Source: Acidobacteriaceae bacterium | Lineage (GTDB): Bacteria > Acidobacteriota > Terriglobia > Terriglobales > Acidobacteriaceae | DNA length: 64,000 bases | Assembly (NCBI GenBank): GCA_025356095.1 | Contig: JANXUR010000050.1 | Span: forward strand, 25,615-89,614 | Direction of reading: 5' to 3' | Shown here: in pieces, positions 54,608 to 64,000 of the stretch | Numbering within the stretch: position 1 is the first letter of the stretch | Layout of the letters: each line of letters opens with the position of its first letter | The notes under the pieces: model-generated | What the model was told of the DNA's origin: nothing | The model's database searches: none | What the model saw: the letters and a program-made list of their open reading frames with translations, nothing else | Position numbers and translations under genes: made by a program

Positions 54608-54963
54608 TGTGATCTTCTCCCTTGAAAGAGTTTATTTTTTCAGCGATTGCTCGCTGCAACTAGATTGATTGTATAGGTAGATACAAAATTGCTGTCAAGG
54701 AAAAAATGAAATATCCTCAGACTTTTTTGCGGTGACGAAAGGTCACTGCGATGCGGCGATGAGCGTGTTCATCACAAATGGAAGCGTCCTGCGACGGCGA
54801 GTGCGCACAAATCAGACGCCCGGCAGCGCGATAGGAGTTTTCGCCATGACGCGCAAGCCCTGTAACCATGCGGGTGTCAGCGCACTTCGTCCGTGCGGTG
54901 CGTGGGTGCTGAGGCATATAATCAAAACGGATTTGGCCAAGTATTTCTACAGGAGCGACTCTT
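54608..54963. other. 356-base divergent intergenic region
   Basis: Holds the minus-strand promoter at 54670-54698 and an imperfect 8-base-pair hairpin at 54729-54749. AGGAG for the thiolase start lies near 54952. No further gene is supported. Confidence 0.5.
54670..54698 (-). promoter_or_regulatory. Near-consensus sigma-70 promoter of the Lys/Ala-rich peptide gene
   Basis: On the minus strand TTGACA (54698-54693), exactly 17 bases, then TATACA (54675-54670, five of six). Expected strong expression; the transcript would begin about 55 bases before the ATG. Confidence 0.85.
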
Positions 54964-56160
54964 ATGTCATCATTCGACGACGCAGTAATTCTTTCGGCAG
55001 CGCGCACAGCGGTTGGTAAGTTTCAAGGTTCCCTCTCTGATTTTTCTGCAGTGCAACTGGGTGCAATCGCAGTGCGCGAGGCGGTGAAGCGCGCGGGTGT
55101 GGAGGCTTCCGCGATAGATGAGTGCATCATGGGCAACGTGTTGCCCGCGGGATTGGGACAGAATCCAGCGCGGCAGGCCGCGCTCTTCGGCGGATTGCCT
55201 GACTCAGTCGGCGCGATGACCATCAACAAAGTCTGCGGCTCAGGATTGAAATCGGTGGCACTTGCGGCGCAGGCGATTCAAACCGGCAACGCCAGCATCG
55301 TGGTGGCCGGTGGCATGGAGTCCATGACCAATGCGCCGTACTTACTGCCGCAGGCGCGTAAAGGCTATCGCCTCGGCAATGGCACGGTGGTGGATTCGAT
55401 GGTCAACGACGGGCTGTGGGACAAGTTCAACGACTACCACATGGGCATCACCGGCGAAAATGTTGCGGAGAAGTATGGAATCACCCGGCAGGAGCAGGAT
55501 GAATTCGCGGTGGGGTCGCATCGCAAGGCGGCGGCGGCGATAAAGGCTGGCTACTTCGAGTCGCAGATTGTCGCAGTGGAATTGCCTGCGAAAAAGAAGG
55601 GCGGTCCGGTTGTGATGTTCGCTACGGATGAGTCGGTGAGGGAAGATGCATCGTTGGAGACGCTGGCGGCGCTCAAGCCTGCCTTCAAAAAGGATGGCAC
55701 CGTGACCGCTGGCAACGCTCCCGGGGTAAATGATGGCGCAGCGGCGTGCGTAATCACGTCGGCTGCCAAAGCTGCGGAACTCGGCTTGAAGCCAATGGCA
55801 CGCATTATGGCGCAGGCCACCAGCGGCGTCGAGCCTAAGTGGGTGATGATGGCCCCAGTGGGCGCCGTCCGCCAGATTTGGGCGAAGACCGGATGGAAGA
55901 TGGAAGATGTGGACTTGTATGAGTTGAACGAGGCTTTTAGCGTGCAAGCGCTCGGCGTGTGCCGCGAGCTCGGGCTCGACATGAACCGCGTCAATGTGAA
56001 CGGCGGCGCAGTCGCAATTGGACACCCCATTGGCGCCAGCGGCGCGCGCGTGCTGACCACGCTGCTGTATGAGATGGAGCGTCGTAACGCCAAGCGCGGC
56101 ATCGCGGCGTTGTGCCTCGGTGGCGGCAACGCCGTGGCCATGGCGGTGGAGCGGGTGTAG
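54964..56160 (+). CDS. Acetyl-CoA C-acetyltransferase (thiolase)
   Basis: Cytoplasmic thiolase condensing two acetyl-CoA to acetoacetyl-CoA or cleaving 3-ketoacyl-CoA; 398 residues. Nucleophile C91 in [12 protein letters not shown]354 in [16 protein letters not shown] and C384 in ALCLGGGNA complete the active site. [11 protein letters not shown] is the family helix. AGGAG precedes the ATG. No beta-oxidation partner is adjacent, so biosynthetic and degradative roles cannot be separated. Confidence 0.95.
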   Translation: MSSFDDAVILSAARTAVGKFQGSLSDFSAVQLGAIAVREAVKRAGVEASAIDECIMGNVLPAGLGQNPARQAALFGGLPDSVGAMTINKVCGSGLKSVALAAQAIQTGNASIVVAGGMESMTNAPYLLPQARKGYRLGNGTVVDSMVNDGLWDKFNDYHMGITGENVAEKYGITRQEQDEFAVGSHRKAAAAIKAGYFESQIVAVELPAKKKGGPVVMFATDESVREDASLETLAALKPAFKKDGTVTAGNAPGVNDGAAACVITSAAKAAELGLKPMARIMAQATSGVEPKWVMMAPVGAVRQIWAKTGWKMEDVDLYELNEAFSVQALGVCRELGLDMNRVNVNGGAVAIGHPIGASGARVLTTLLYEMERRNAKRGIAALCLGGGNAVAMAVERV

Positions 56161-56364
56161 ACGCCGCGCAATCGGCCGCTTATGACCCACTGTCTTGGCG
56201 GCCCGCGATCCCTTCAAGCTCAACCGAAAGCGTCGCCGGACATATCATGTGCTACCGACAGCCAGACGGTTTGAGTTGACAAGCCGCCAGAAGCGGCGCA
56301 GAGTGAAGCTTGTAGTTAGGGTTCCCCTTGCAGCGCCCAATTCCGTAGGAAGACAGGTGAGCCG

Positions 56365-58542
56365 ATGAAAACCCACTGCTTCTCTCTCTCTCTCTCTCTC
56401 GTTGTGGTGTGCCTTTTGACGGCTACGGCCCTCACCCAAAATGTTGACACCACCACCTCCGGCGCGCAATGCAGCACTCTGCCCTGCGTGACGACCTACC
56501 ACAACGACAACGCCAGAACCGGCGTCAACTCCAACGAAGTCAGCATCAGCCCTAGCGTGCTCACCTCGCACACCTTCGGGGTTCTTGGGTCGGTGACGGT
56601 GGACGGCCTCGTCTATGCCCAACCTCTCTATCTCAGCGGCGTGCCCATGTCCACCAATGGCGGCGTCAGCACCTGCAGCGGAACGTACAACATCTTTATA
56701 GTCGCCACGGAGAACAACTCTGTCTATGCTTACCGCTATACCACGTCGACAAACAGCAACGGTCAAAACCAGGTCACACCGGTTCTGTGTTGGAAGAGGA
56801 ATCTGAACGGCACGAGCACCATAAATCCCGAGCACGCCATTTCATACGAAAATCTGCCCATTGATTCTGGCACAAATTCTGCGTGCGCCAACCTGATCCC
56901 CCAGGTTGGAATCTCATCAACGCCTGTAGTGGACACATCCATCAACCCCGCGATTCTCTATGTGGTAAGCGCTCACCAGATCGGTCCCGCGCCATATACA
57001 TATGACTATCGTTTGCATGCCATCTATGTTAATCAGGGCACGGACGTGGCATCATCCTACGAGGATCTTAGCCAACTCATCAATGCTGCGGGTGGCCCCG
57101 CTTCCAACTTTGAAAATCAGCGCGCCGGACTTGCGCTCACCACCACTTCCGCCAATGGCACCAAGAGCGCAAATGTGTACGTCACCTTCGGTTCCTTCTG
57201 CGACGCCAACGCCACCCCAGTTGTCTTCAACGGTTACATTCTTGGCATCAACTTCAACTACGGAAATAAGACCTGGTCCTCACTCGGTGCTTTTATAACG
57301 GAGCCACCATACTCGGGCATTGGCGCTAAGGATGATGGCGGAATTTGGATGTCCGGAGCTGCCCCAGCAGTGGATAGCGCTGGCAATCTGTACGCGGCGG
57401 TCGGCAATGGCGCTTGGAACGGCAAATCGGGCGCGCGCACCACGGCTTTCGGGAACAGCGTGGTCAAGGTGGTCTCAACCGGCACCTCGCTCGTGGCTGC
57501 CGACTACTACACCCCCAATGACTACGATGACCTAAACTTTGGCGACAAGAGCTCGATGGTTTGTACCGGATATTCGTTGACTGGCACTTGCCCCGCCACC
57601 AACGCGCACTTGTTCTCTTTGCCCAGCGGCGATTACGACCTCGGCGCTGGGGGTGTGGTGCTGGTCTCACCAGTAGGTTTCAACTCGCCTTGCACAGCAG
57701 CCAATTCCTCGTATGGGGAGCTGATTGCGGCTGGCAAAGAGGGTGTTGCCTACGGAATCTGCTATAGCACCTCCACTGTCACCAGCCCGCTTCAAACGGT
57801 GATGGGCGGCCTCGACGGCCCACAGCCGAGTCAGGCAAATGGTGGCTACAGCACCTCAAATCACTCGAATGACAAGGCGACCGCTTGCACAACGTACGTC
57901 AGCAGCAACAACGGTGTGCCCGGCCCCGGCGGCATTGCTCAGTGCTTTGAAGCAGTCGATGCCTCAGCGCAGATAACATCTATGGGCGAGCCCGGCGTTC
58001 GCGGCATCACCGCATTCTGGGGCGCCGCTGGTGCCAATTACCTCTACGCCGTGGGATCCAATGACCCAGTGAATGCGTACCAGATGCTGCCTCCTAGTGG
58101 TCAATTTTTCACAACTCCCGTGACAAATTCGCCCACCACATATAGCTATCCGGGCATGATCCCGGCAATCACATGGGATGGCGTCAACACCTCAAATGGC
58201 GTGCTTTGGGGCATTGAGACAGCAGGTTTTGGCCGCATCAATAAGAGCGGGGCTTCGCAAGCAGCGTCGTCAGCGCTCCTGCATGCATATTACGCCCTGC
58301 CGCAATCGCCAAGTGGCACAAACGTAATTCTAGAAATCACGCTTTCTAACAATGCTGGCCCGGGCGCTGTGAAATTCGCGGTTCCGACAGTAGCCAACGG
58401 ACTCATCTTTGTCGGCGGTGGCAGCTCTGGTTACGCACCTGGTGCAACCAATACGGCCAATGCAAACTGTACATCAGAGGCCGATTCCGGCACACTGCCC
58501 ACTTGCCAAGGCCTGGTCACGATATTCGGCGAATTGCAGTAG
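56365..58542 (+). CDS. Exported PQQ-like beta-propeller protein
   Basis: A 725-residue secreted protein of unknown role. The signal peptide (about 1-26) is encoded partly by a (TC)10 dinucleotide run. The mature start TTYHNDNARTGVNSNE, then VYAQPLYLSGV and IVATENNSVYAY, matches a type of exported acidobacterial propeller protein related to PQQ-quinoprotein repeats as I recall it. Many cysteines occur in pairs (CSTLPC, CTGYSLTGTC). No catalytic motif is recognised. It is followed 26 bases later by another exported protein. Confidence 0.8.
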   Translation: MKTHCFSLSLSLVVVCLLTATALTQNVDTTTSGAQCSTLPCVTTYHNDNARTGVNSNEVSISPSVLTSHTFGVLGSVTVDGLVYAQPLYLSGVPMSTNGGVSTCSGTYNIFIVATENNSVYAYRYTTSTNSNGQNQVTPVLCWKRNLNGTSTINPEHAISYENLPIDSGTNSACANLIPQVGISSTPVVDTSINPAILYVVSAHQIGPAPYTYDYRLHAIYVNQGTDVASSYEDLSQLINAAGGPASNFENQRAGLALTTTSANGTKSANVYVTFGSFCDANATPVVFNGYILGINFNYGNKTWSSLGAFITEPPYSGIGAKDDGGIWMSGAAPAVDSAGNLYAAVGNGAWNGKSGARTTAFGNSVVKVVSTGTSLVAADYYTPNDYDDLNFGDKSSMVCTGYSLTGTCPATNAHLFSLPSGDYDLGAGGVVLVSPVGFNSPCTAANSSYGELIAAGKEGVAYGICYSTSTVTSPLQTVMGGLDGPQPSQANGGYSTSNHSNDKATACTTYVSSNNGVPGPGGIAQCFEAVDASAQITSMGEPGVRGITAFWGAAGANYLYAVGSNDPVNAYQMLPPSGQFFTTPVTNSPTTYSYPGMIPAITWDGVNTSNGVLWGIETAGFGRINKSGASQAASSALLHAYYALPQSPSGTNVILEITLSNNAGPGAVKFAVPTVANGLIFVGGGSSGYAPGATNTANANCTSEADSGTLPTCQGLVTIFGELQ
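56381..56400 (+). repeat. (TC)10 dinucleotide repeat inside a signal-peptide coding region
   Basis: Twenty bases of uninterrupted TC repeats encode the Ser-Leu run of the 725-residue protein's signal peptide, starting 16 bases into the gene. Gain or loss of one unit would shift the reading frame. Confidence 0.95.
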
Positions 58543-58568
58543 CGCGCTATCTCATCTTGGAGGAAATC

Positions 58569-59966
58569 ATGCTCGGATCAATTCGATGCTCACTGTGTTT
58601 TGTTGCACTACTTACGACTGCATCTCTGCATGTCCACTCACAAGTAGCGGTAAGCACCGTGCTGTCATTTAGCTCTACCGACGGATACGGTGCAACGGTT
58701 CCCGTGCAAATTCGCGATGGGAATTTCGTCGCGACTACCTATGCTTCAGCAACTCCTCAAGATAGCGTATTCAAAATGACACCAAATGGACAACGCACCA
58801 CTCTGTCTCTATGGTCGGTAGGCGCCCGCGGTTCATTTTACGGGCGATTGTCATATCAACTAACTTTGGCTTCAGACGGTAATTACTATGGCACGGTAAC
58901 TAACAAACAGGATAATTTGGGCACGGTGGACGCTGGAGAGCTGTTTAAGTTGACCCCCAACGGCACGCGCACACTCTTGCATGCCTTCAACGGCACTACC
59001 GATGGCGGATATCCTACCTCAGCCCCCATCGAAGCGTCCGACGGGAACCTTTATGGGGTCGCGCATGGACTTTTTTACACCGATGTCTCCACCATTTATA
59101 AGTACACGCGTGGCGGCGTGTTCAGCATAATTTACACGACCACGCATGACACTGGCACCGGTTGCGACAGGGTCATCCAAGGCAATGATGGCAATCTATA
59201 TACCGCCTGCAGCGCGGGCGGAAGCAACTATCACTTCTACGGCAATGGCACCATTCTCAAGCTATCCACCGCAGGAACGGTGCTGCAAACATACAAACTT
59301 GCCGGTGGTGCAAGTGGTGTGAGTCCATCACTTCTGATAAATGGCCCGGACGGGGACATTTACGGATCAGCCTACGGCGCGGGGATCGGCCAAGGCGTTT
59401 TATTCCGCTTTACTCCGCAGGGTCAGTACACTGTGATCCACACCTTTGGCCAAACCCAGGGGGCGGCGCAGTATGGCGCTGTGACGGAGGTGGGAAGTGA
59501 TGGGAATCTCTACGGCACAGCAGGATTTGGCGGCGCGAACGGGTCAGGAACCATCTTCGAGTATAACCTTTCCACCAATACCTACACTGATCTTTATAGC
59601 TTCACTTCCGCCATTGGAAATGATCCAACTAGCTTAGTGCAGAGGACGACCGGCTTGTTCTACGGCGCGTTTGCATTAGGCGGAGCCAACGGCTACGGCG
59701 GCATCTTCAGCGCCAACCTAGGTTTGGCACCCTTTGTGCGAACGGTGGAGAGCTCCTCCAGCGTCGGCAAGGTGGTGGAGATTCTTGGCCAGGGCTTCAC
59801 CGGCACCACCAGCGTCACCTTCAACGGAGTAGCGGCCAGCAGCTTCACCGTCTCCTCGGACACCTATCTCACTGCGGTCGTTCCCGCCGGAGCCACCACT
59901 GGTAGCATCGTCGTCACCAGCCCGACGCAATCCCTCACCAGCAACATCCCGCTCACAGTCCGTTAG
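58569..59966 (+). CDS. Exported GloVer-repeat protein with C-terminal IPT/TIG domain
   Basis: A 465-residue secreted protein. Signal peptide (about 1-26, ending VHSQ), then tandem repeats of about 50-60 residues centred on SDGNYYGT, SDGNLYGV, NDGNLYTA, PDGDIYGS and SDGNLYGTAGFGGANGSGTIFEY, the GloVer pattern of tandem-repeat surface proteins. The last 85 residues form an IPT/TIG Ig-like domain (VVEILGQGFTGTTSVTFNG). GGAGG precedes ATG 58569. A terminator follows. Probably a propeller-like adhesin or binding protein; function unknown. Confidence 0.85.
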   Translation: MLGSIRCSLCFVALLTTASLHVHSQVAVSTVLSFSSTDGYGATVPVQIRDGNFVATTYASATPQDSVFKMTPNGQRTTLSLWSVGARGSFYGRLSYQLTLASDGNYYGTVTNKQDNLGTVDAGELFKLTPNGTRTLLHAFNGTTDGGYPTSAPIEASDGNLYGVAHGLFYTDVSTIYKYTRGGVFSIIYTTTHDTGTGCDRVIQGNDGNLYTACSAGGSNYHFYGNGTILKLSTAGTVLQTYKLAGGASGVSPSLLINGPDGDIYGSAYGAGIGQGVLFRFTPQGQYTVIHTFGQTQGAAQYGAVTEVGSDGNLYGTAGFGGANGSGTIFEYNLSTNTYTDLYSFTSAIGNDPTSLVQRTTGLFYGAFALGGANGYGGIFSANLGLAPFVRTVESSSSVGKVVEILGQGFTGTTSVTFNGVAASSFTVSSDTYLTAVVPAGATTGSIVVTSPTQSLTSNIPLTVR

Positions 59967-59974
59967 TCTTGCAC

Positions 59975-60009
59975 GGGGTGAGGCCCGACCTCATCCCGAC
60001 AAGTTTTTT
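59975..60009 (+). terminator. Intrinsic terminator after the GloVer-repeat gene
   Basis: A 9-base-pair stem (59975-59983 with 59989-59997), loop CCCGA, one G-U pair in plus-strand RNA, followed after 6 bases by TTTTTT (60004-60009). Confidence 0.8.
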
Positions 60010-60064
60010 GTGACCGCCGTCACATCTTCGCATCACAGTCCGTCCCTAATCTGGAGGAGCAAGT

Positions 60065-61630
60065 GTGTGCCTCCTCTCCCCTATGCTTTATAAAACCCTC
60101 AGCGCGGCGGTGTTTGGCATTGACGCCAACATCATTGAAGTGGAGGTGGACGTCTCCGGCATCAAGACGGATCAGGATAACTTTATTACCGTAGGCTTGC
60201 CCGACGCGGCGGTGCGCGAGAGCAAGATGCGAGTGAGGGCTGCGCTCAAGAACTGCGGTTACGACATTCCTCCCACCCACATCACCATCAATTTGGCACC
60301 GGCAGATATTCGCAAAGAAGGTTCGGGCTTCGACCTGCCCATGGCGCTGGGCATCCTCGGTGCCTATGGCGGGCTGACACCGAAGCAGATAGACGATTGC
60401 CTGTTCGTGGGCGAACTCTCGCTCGATGGCAGTATCCGTGGGATACGCGGCGCGTTGCCCATTGCGGTGGAAGCGCGCGGCCGCAAGATCGCCAAACTCA
60501 TCGTGCCCGAGATCAACGCCAAGGAGGCGGCGGTGGTGGCGGGCGTGGACGTGTATCCCGTGAAGTCGCTGCTGGACGTGATTCACTTTTTGAACACCGG
60601 GAATGGCATTCAGCCGCTGCGGGTGGAGACGCTCGAACTGCTCCACGCCAAGCAGCATTTTTCCGTGGACTTTAAGGATGTACGCGGTCAACAGACTGCC
60701 AAGCGCGCCATGGAAGTGTCGGCCGCGGGTGGGCACAATCTGCTGATGATCGGCGCGCCCGGCTCAGGCAAAACGATGCTGGCCAAGCGGATGCCGACGA
60801 TTCTGCCGCCGATGACATTTGAGGAAGCACTGGAGACCACCAAGATTCACAGTGTGGCGGGCGTACTTGACCCCAACGCCGGGCTGGTGGCAACGCGGTC
60901 TTTTCGCTCGCCGCATCACACCATCTCCGATGCAGGCCTGATCGGCGGCGGCATGGTGCCGCGTCCAGGAGAGGTGTCGCTGGCGCACAACGGGGTACTG
61001 TTTCTCGACGAGTTGCCGGAGTTTCCCCGCAATGTGCTGGAGGTGATGCGGCAGCCGCTGGAGGATGGCACGGTGACCATCGCGCGGGCGGCGATGACGC
61101 TCACCTTTCCCGCGCGCTTCATGCTGGTTGCGGCGATGAACCCTTGCCCCTGCGGCTTCTTCAACGACCGCACCCGCGACTGCCGTTGCACTCCACAGGT
61201 GGTGCAGCGGTATCTCTCGAAAATTTCCGGGCCGCTGCTCGACCGCATTGACATCCACGTGGACGTGCCTGCGGTGAACTATAAGGAGATGCGCTCGAGC
61301 AGTGAGCCGGAGAACTCGGATGCAATCCGCAAGCGCGTGGAAGCGGCAAGGGCGATTCAGCTCGAACGGTTAAGTAAGGCTAGCGAGCGCATCTACTGCA
61401 ACGCGCAAATGGGGCCGCAGCAGATCCGCAAGTACTGCGCGCTCACCGAAGACGGCGAGCGCATTCTGGAGCGTGCCATGACGCAGCAGGGGCTTAGCGC
61501 CCGTGCGCATGACCGCATTCTAAAAGTCGCCCGAACCGTCGCCGACCTGGAAGGCACCGGCCCGTTGGCGACCAAGCACATCGCCGAAGCGATCCAATAC
61601 CGCACGCTCGACCGGACGTATTGGGTGTAG
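60065..61630 (+). CDS. comM: YifB/ComM-family AAA+ ATPase (Mg-chelatase-like)
   Basis: A 521-residue AAA+ protein. The ComM orthologue is a DNA-branch-migration helicase used in natural transformation. An N-terminal S5-like domain (about 10-190; [41 protein letters not shown]) precedes Walker A GAPGSGKT, Walker B FLDELPEF, and the [10 protein letters not shown] and [29 protein letters not shown] region, which carries cysteines. GTG 60065 has GGAGGAG exactly 5 bases upstream and is preferred to the ATG at 60083. No other competence gene is nearby. Confidence 0.93.
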   Translation: MCLLSPMLYKTLSAAVFGIDANIIEVEVDVSGIKTDQDNFITVGLPDAAVRESKMRVRAALKNCGYDIPPTHITINLAPADIRKEGSGFDLPMALGILGAYGGLTPKQIDDCLFVGELSLDGSIRGIRGALPIAVEARGRKIAKLIVPEINAKEAAVVAGVDVYPVKSLLDVIHFLNTGNGIQPLRVETLELLHAKQHFSVDFKDVRGQQTAKRAMEVSAAGGHNLLMIGAPGSGKTMLAKRMPTILPPMTFEEALETTKIHSVAGVLDPNAGLVATRSFRSPHHTISDAGLIGGGMVPRPGEVSLAHNGVLFLDELPEFPRNVLEVMRQPLEDGTVTIARAAMTLTFPARFMLVAAMNPCPCGFFNDRTRDCRCTPQVVQRYLSKISGPLLDRIDIHVDVPAVNYKEMRSSSEPENSDAIRKRVEAARAIQLERLSKASERIYCNAQMGPQQIRKYCALTEDGERILERAMTQQGLSARAHDRILKVARTVADLEGTGPLATKHIAEAIQYRTLDRTYWV

Positions 61631-61664
61631 GAGCGCGGAAGCATCAACGCCCCGGCGGTTAGGC

Positions 61665-63122
61665 CTATTGCCCTGTGCCTTGCAGAGCGATCTTCTGCGG
61701 ACTCCCTGCCGCGTTGTCGGTGATCGTAATCTTTCCTGTCCGCAAGCCCGTGTGGGTCGGGCGGAAAGTCACACTTAAGGTGCAAGTCGTGTGCTCCGGC
61801 AGCACAGTACCACAAGCGTCCGTCAGCGTAAACTCGGGATTCGCAACGATGAATGAGGTGAGGTTGAGTGGGGCGTCGCCCGTGTTGGTGAGTGTTGCGG
61901 TGAGGGGCGGGCTGGTCGTCCCCGTCTTCTGGGTTCCAAACGTCAGTCTTGTCGGAAAGACAGTCGCCTGCGGCACGGCGATCGTCCGATTGAGGTAGAT
62001 CGAGACATCTAGTGAGAGGTAATCCGCAGTAACCAGGTCAATTTTTCCGTCCTGATCGAAGTCCCCGACCGCAATCGAGGCCAGGCCAAACCCGATTCCC
62101 TTGGTCCGGGTCAACGCTGCGTCGAAAGTACCATCTCCGTGGCCCAGCAGAACGTTGAGTGAGCCTGTTGAGGTAGCCACAATGTCAGGCAAGCCATCGC
62201 CGTCCACATCCGCCACGGTGATGCCATTGGTGCCGAGCAGCGTGTTGTAATGAACCGGCGACGCAAAAGTCCCGTCTCCATTGCCGAGAAGGACCTCGAC
62301 TCCCGTTAACTGCGTGATGGCGATGTCTAGTTTTCCGTCACGGTTAAAGTCACCAATGGCGGAAGCAAAGGCATCCAGAAGAGCGTATGTTGAGATAAGC
62401 TGGAATGATCCGTCACCGGATCCCGAATAAATGTCGATCTCCGAGTCAGCAGAAACCACCAAGTCAGGACGACCATCGCCGTTAAGCTCACCCACCGCGA
62501 CGCTTTGCGGCGATGCCGGGGATAGGGTCTCCATCGGCGCACTAAAGGTTCCGTCGCCATTTCCTAGAAGAACGGTGAAAGAGGCGTCACCGTTGCCATT
62601 GAGCTGCAGGTTCGCTACCACCAAATCGAGCTTCCCGTCACGATTGAGATCGGCGACCGCAAGCGGCCCCGGGTGAGTGTTTGCGGAGGATGGAATCGCT
62701 ACGGGACTCCCGAAGGTCCCGTCGGGCTTGCCGAGGAGTAGTTGCAGCTGCGGCGTCTCGCCTGGGTATTGGGCAAGCCCATTCGCCACGATATCGGTGA
62801 CACCATCTCCGTTAAAATCACCGACTGCGATCGCGGTCAGGGTGCTACCTCCGGTGAGACTGTAAGAAGGCCCGGTGCGGAAGGTGCCGTCTCCGTTGCC
62901 AAAAAGAATCGTAACCGACCCAGGGTCAGACGCATCGGCGACGGCAACGTCTAGGTAGCCGTCCCGGTCAAAATCTGCGACGGCGACGGCGTACGGAATG
63001 GTGAATTGCGGGAAGGTAGTGTATTTCGTAATGTCGAACTTCACTCCGGCCATGGCATTTTGTGCCAACAGGAACAGCGCAAGCGAAGAAGTCGTGATGA
63101 AGCGGGCGGTCGAAGGTTGCAT
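61665..63122 (-). CDS. Exported FG-GAP/VCBS propeller protein with ASH-type domain
   Basis: A 485-residue secreted protein. Signal peptide (about 1-25, ending NAMA), then about seven FG-GAP repeats with Ca-binding-type loops and VLLGNGDGTF signatures (DFDRDGYLDV, DFNGDGVTDI, DLNRDGKLDL, DFDQDGKIDL), and a C-terminal Ig-like domain of the ASH/choice-of-anchor D kind (TATLTNTGDAPLNLTSF, CTLSVTFRPTHTGLRTG). GGAG lies 6 bases before the ATG. It is convergent with the comM gene. Function unknown; probable extracellular binding protein. Confidence 0.88.
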   Translation of the reverse strand: MQPSTARFITTSSLALFLLAQNAMAGVKFDITKYTTFPQFTIPYAVAVADFDRDGYLDVAVADASDPGSVTILFGNGDGTFRTGPSYSLTGGSTLTAIAVGDFNGDGVTDIVANGLAQYPGETPQLQLLLGKPDGTFGSPVAIPSSANTHPGPLAVADLNRDGKLDLVVANLQLNGNGDASFTVLLGNGDGTFSAPMETLSPASPQSVAVGELNGDGRPDLVVSADSEIDIYSGSGDGSFQLISTYALLDAFASAIGDFNRDGKLDIAITQLTGVEVLLGNGDGTFASPVHYNTLLGTNGITVADVDGDGLPDIVATSTGSLNVLLGHGDGTFDAALTRTKGIGFGLASIAVGDFDQDGKIDLVTADYLSLDVSIYLNRTIAVPQATVFPTRLTFGTQKTGTTSPPLTATLTNTGDAPLNLTSFIVANPEFTLTDACGTVLPEHTTCTLSVTFRPTHTGLRTGKITITDNAAGSPQKIALQGTGQ

Positions 63123-63182
63123 AGGTCACTCCAGTTCCCGGGGCGAACGAAGATGCACTCGCCCTAATTCGAGGTGTTGCAT

Positions 63183-63998
63183 TTATAGGTAAGGACTACT
63201 GTCAGATTCTGAAGTCCAGCGGCACTCAGTGGTGGAGTGGTTTGTAAACCCAATATCCATCCCGATGGATCCAACCCCTGCATTGGCAAGCCCGCAGGTG
63301 ATGTCGCCTCCATAGAGGTTTATTGAAGAGGTCTTGCCTGTCGTCTGGATTGGGAACTTGGTGTTGGAGGTAGTCAGGTTCGTGATGACACCAAATTGCG
63401 TGAACGCCGCGCCGGTGCTGCCACCGATCGCGCCGATGCAGTATCCGCCCGTGAAGTTCTGGCAATAGACACCGCTTATCGCAAAGTGTTCAACGAGGTT
63501 GAGCTTTATCGCGCCAGCGACAGCGCCTGTCCCTGAAGCGTCGTTGAACTCAAGATCCTCTATTTGTAGGCCCTCTGTGATCGTTATGCCGTTTCCGATG
63601 GTGACAATGAAGATTCCGGTTGTGCCGCTGGTCAACCGGCTACAAGACGTACTGACGCCCAAAACGCCACATTGGCCCTTCAGGGTAACGCCTTGCTGAG
63701 TAGCGGAAACGCTAAGACCTAACCCGGTTATCTTGTAAGCCCCGAGCGGAAAGAACACCGTGCAGCCCAAGTTTCTCAAAGATGGGCAAGCATTGATGGC
63801 GTTCTGGATGGCAGTCGTGTCATCGGTCGTGCCGTCGCCCTTTGCTCCGTACGCTTTCACGTCAATCCATGGGCTCGGCCCGCTAAACGTCGTGCCGGGT
63901 GCGACGACTTGAGCGAGCAGAGTTGAAGGGCTGAGGACGCAAAGCGAAACTAGCAACGCGAGTCCGCAAATGACGATCAGTCTCGCGGGGGGGGGGGG
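63183..63998 (-). CDS. Pectate-lyase-fold exported protein (5' end beyond window)
   Basis: Probable secreted right-handed beta-helix protein. Reading back from the right edge, the frame gives RLIVICGLALLVSLCVL, which is a signal-peptide core ending LLAQ, so the true start is outside the window or in the G/C tract; TTG at 63956 would cut the signal. The mature start WIDVKAYGAKGDGTTDDTTA, with FPLGAYKI, is the classic pectate lyase superfamily/GH28-like entry. The protein ends after about 250 residues, shorter than usual for this fold, so it may be truncated at its 3' end. No catalytic residues are recognised. Confidence 0.75.
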   Translation of the reverse strand, partial: PPPPARLIVICGLALLVSLCVLSPSTLLAQVVAPGTTFSGPSPWIDVKAYGAKGDGTTDDTTAIQNAINACPSLRNLGCTVFFPLGAYKITGLGLSVSATQQGVTLKGQCGVLGVSTSCSRLTSGTTGIFIVTIGNGITITEGLQIEDLEFNDASGTGAVAGAIKLNLVEHFAISGVYCQNFTGGYCIGAIGGSTGAAFTQFGVITNLTTSNTKFPIQTTGKTSSINLYGGDITCGLANAGVGSIGMDIGFTNHSTTECRWTSESDSSPYL

Positions 63999-64000
63999 GG
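63987..64000. repeat. G homopolymer at the right window edge
   Basis: At least fourteen G residues run to the last base. In the minus-strand frame they encode prolines before a signal peptide, which is implausible, so a contig-end artefact is the simplest reading. Confidence 0.85.

Overview
The window looks like chromosomal DNA of a Gram-negative acidobacterium, most likely class Terriglobia. This is inferred from protein types only. The signs are a very large Oar-type TonB-dependent receptor with an N-terminal carboxypeptidase-regulatory domain under a LacI regulator, several large exported proteins with FG-GAP, BNR, GloVer or Ig-like repeats, ASPIC/UnbV (CRTAC1) proteins, and lipid A synthesis (LpxB). 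No phage, insertion sequence, CRISPR array, tRNA or rRNA was recognised.

Layout. 1-7.4 kb: a glycan-use cassette of LacI regulator (cut by the left edge), TonB receptor and a GH2 enzyme resembling exo-beta-D-glucosaminidase, with a LacI-type operator before the receptor. 7.5-13.7 kb (minus): sugar-nucleotide epimerase, DegT aminotransferase and a giant exported BNR/Ig-like protein. 14-21.3 kb: small exported protein, formate-tetrahydrofolate ligase, class II photolyase, Crp/Fnr regulator, amidase. 21.4-30.1 kb: a tight plus-strand cluster of a membrane pentaheme cytochrome with TPRs, two ASPIC/UnbV propeller proteins (one with a large C-terminal region I cannot name) and a VOC protein. 30.3-39.5 kb: PpiD/SurA-like chaperone, MalQ, a two-domain acyltransferase resembling the ornithine-lipid synthase OlsF, a 61-residue protein next to a lone NAD-binding domain, and two FtsX/MacB-type permeases without an ATPase. 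39.5-44.8 kb (minus): periplasmic GH13 enzyme, LpxB, and an M1-peptidase-like TPR protein that has lost its zinc site. 45-54.4 kb: FKBP isomerase, sarcosine-oxidase-like flavoenzyme (minus), then hrcA-grpE-dnaJ-rsmE and a UvrD-type helicase-nuclease. 54.5-64 kb: a 32-residue Lys/Ala-rich peptide gene with its own promoter and terminator, thiolase, three exported repeat proteins, a ComM-type AAA+ protein, and a pectate-lyase-fold protein running off the right edge into a G homopolymer.

Themes. Carbohydrate capture and processing (GH2, GH13, MalQ), envelope building (LpxB, OlsF-like, PpiD, FKBP, sugar-nucleotide enzymes) and proteostasis (HrcA, GrpE, DnaJ) dominate. The most unusual items are the cytochrome/ASPIC cluster, the metal-site-less M1 protein, the tiny histone-H1-like peptide, and short 11-14 bp tandem repeats that recur at the 3' ends of several genes.
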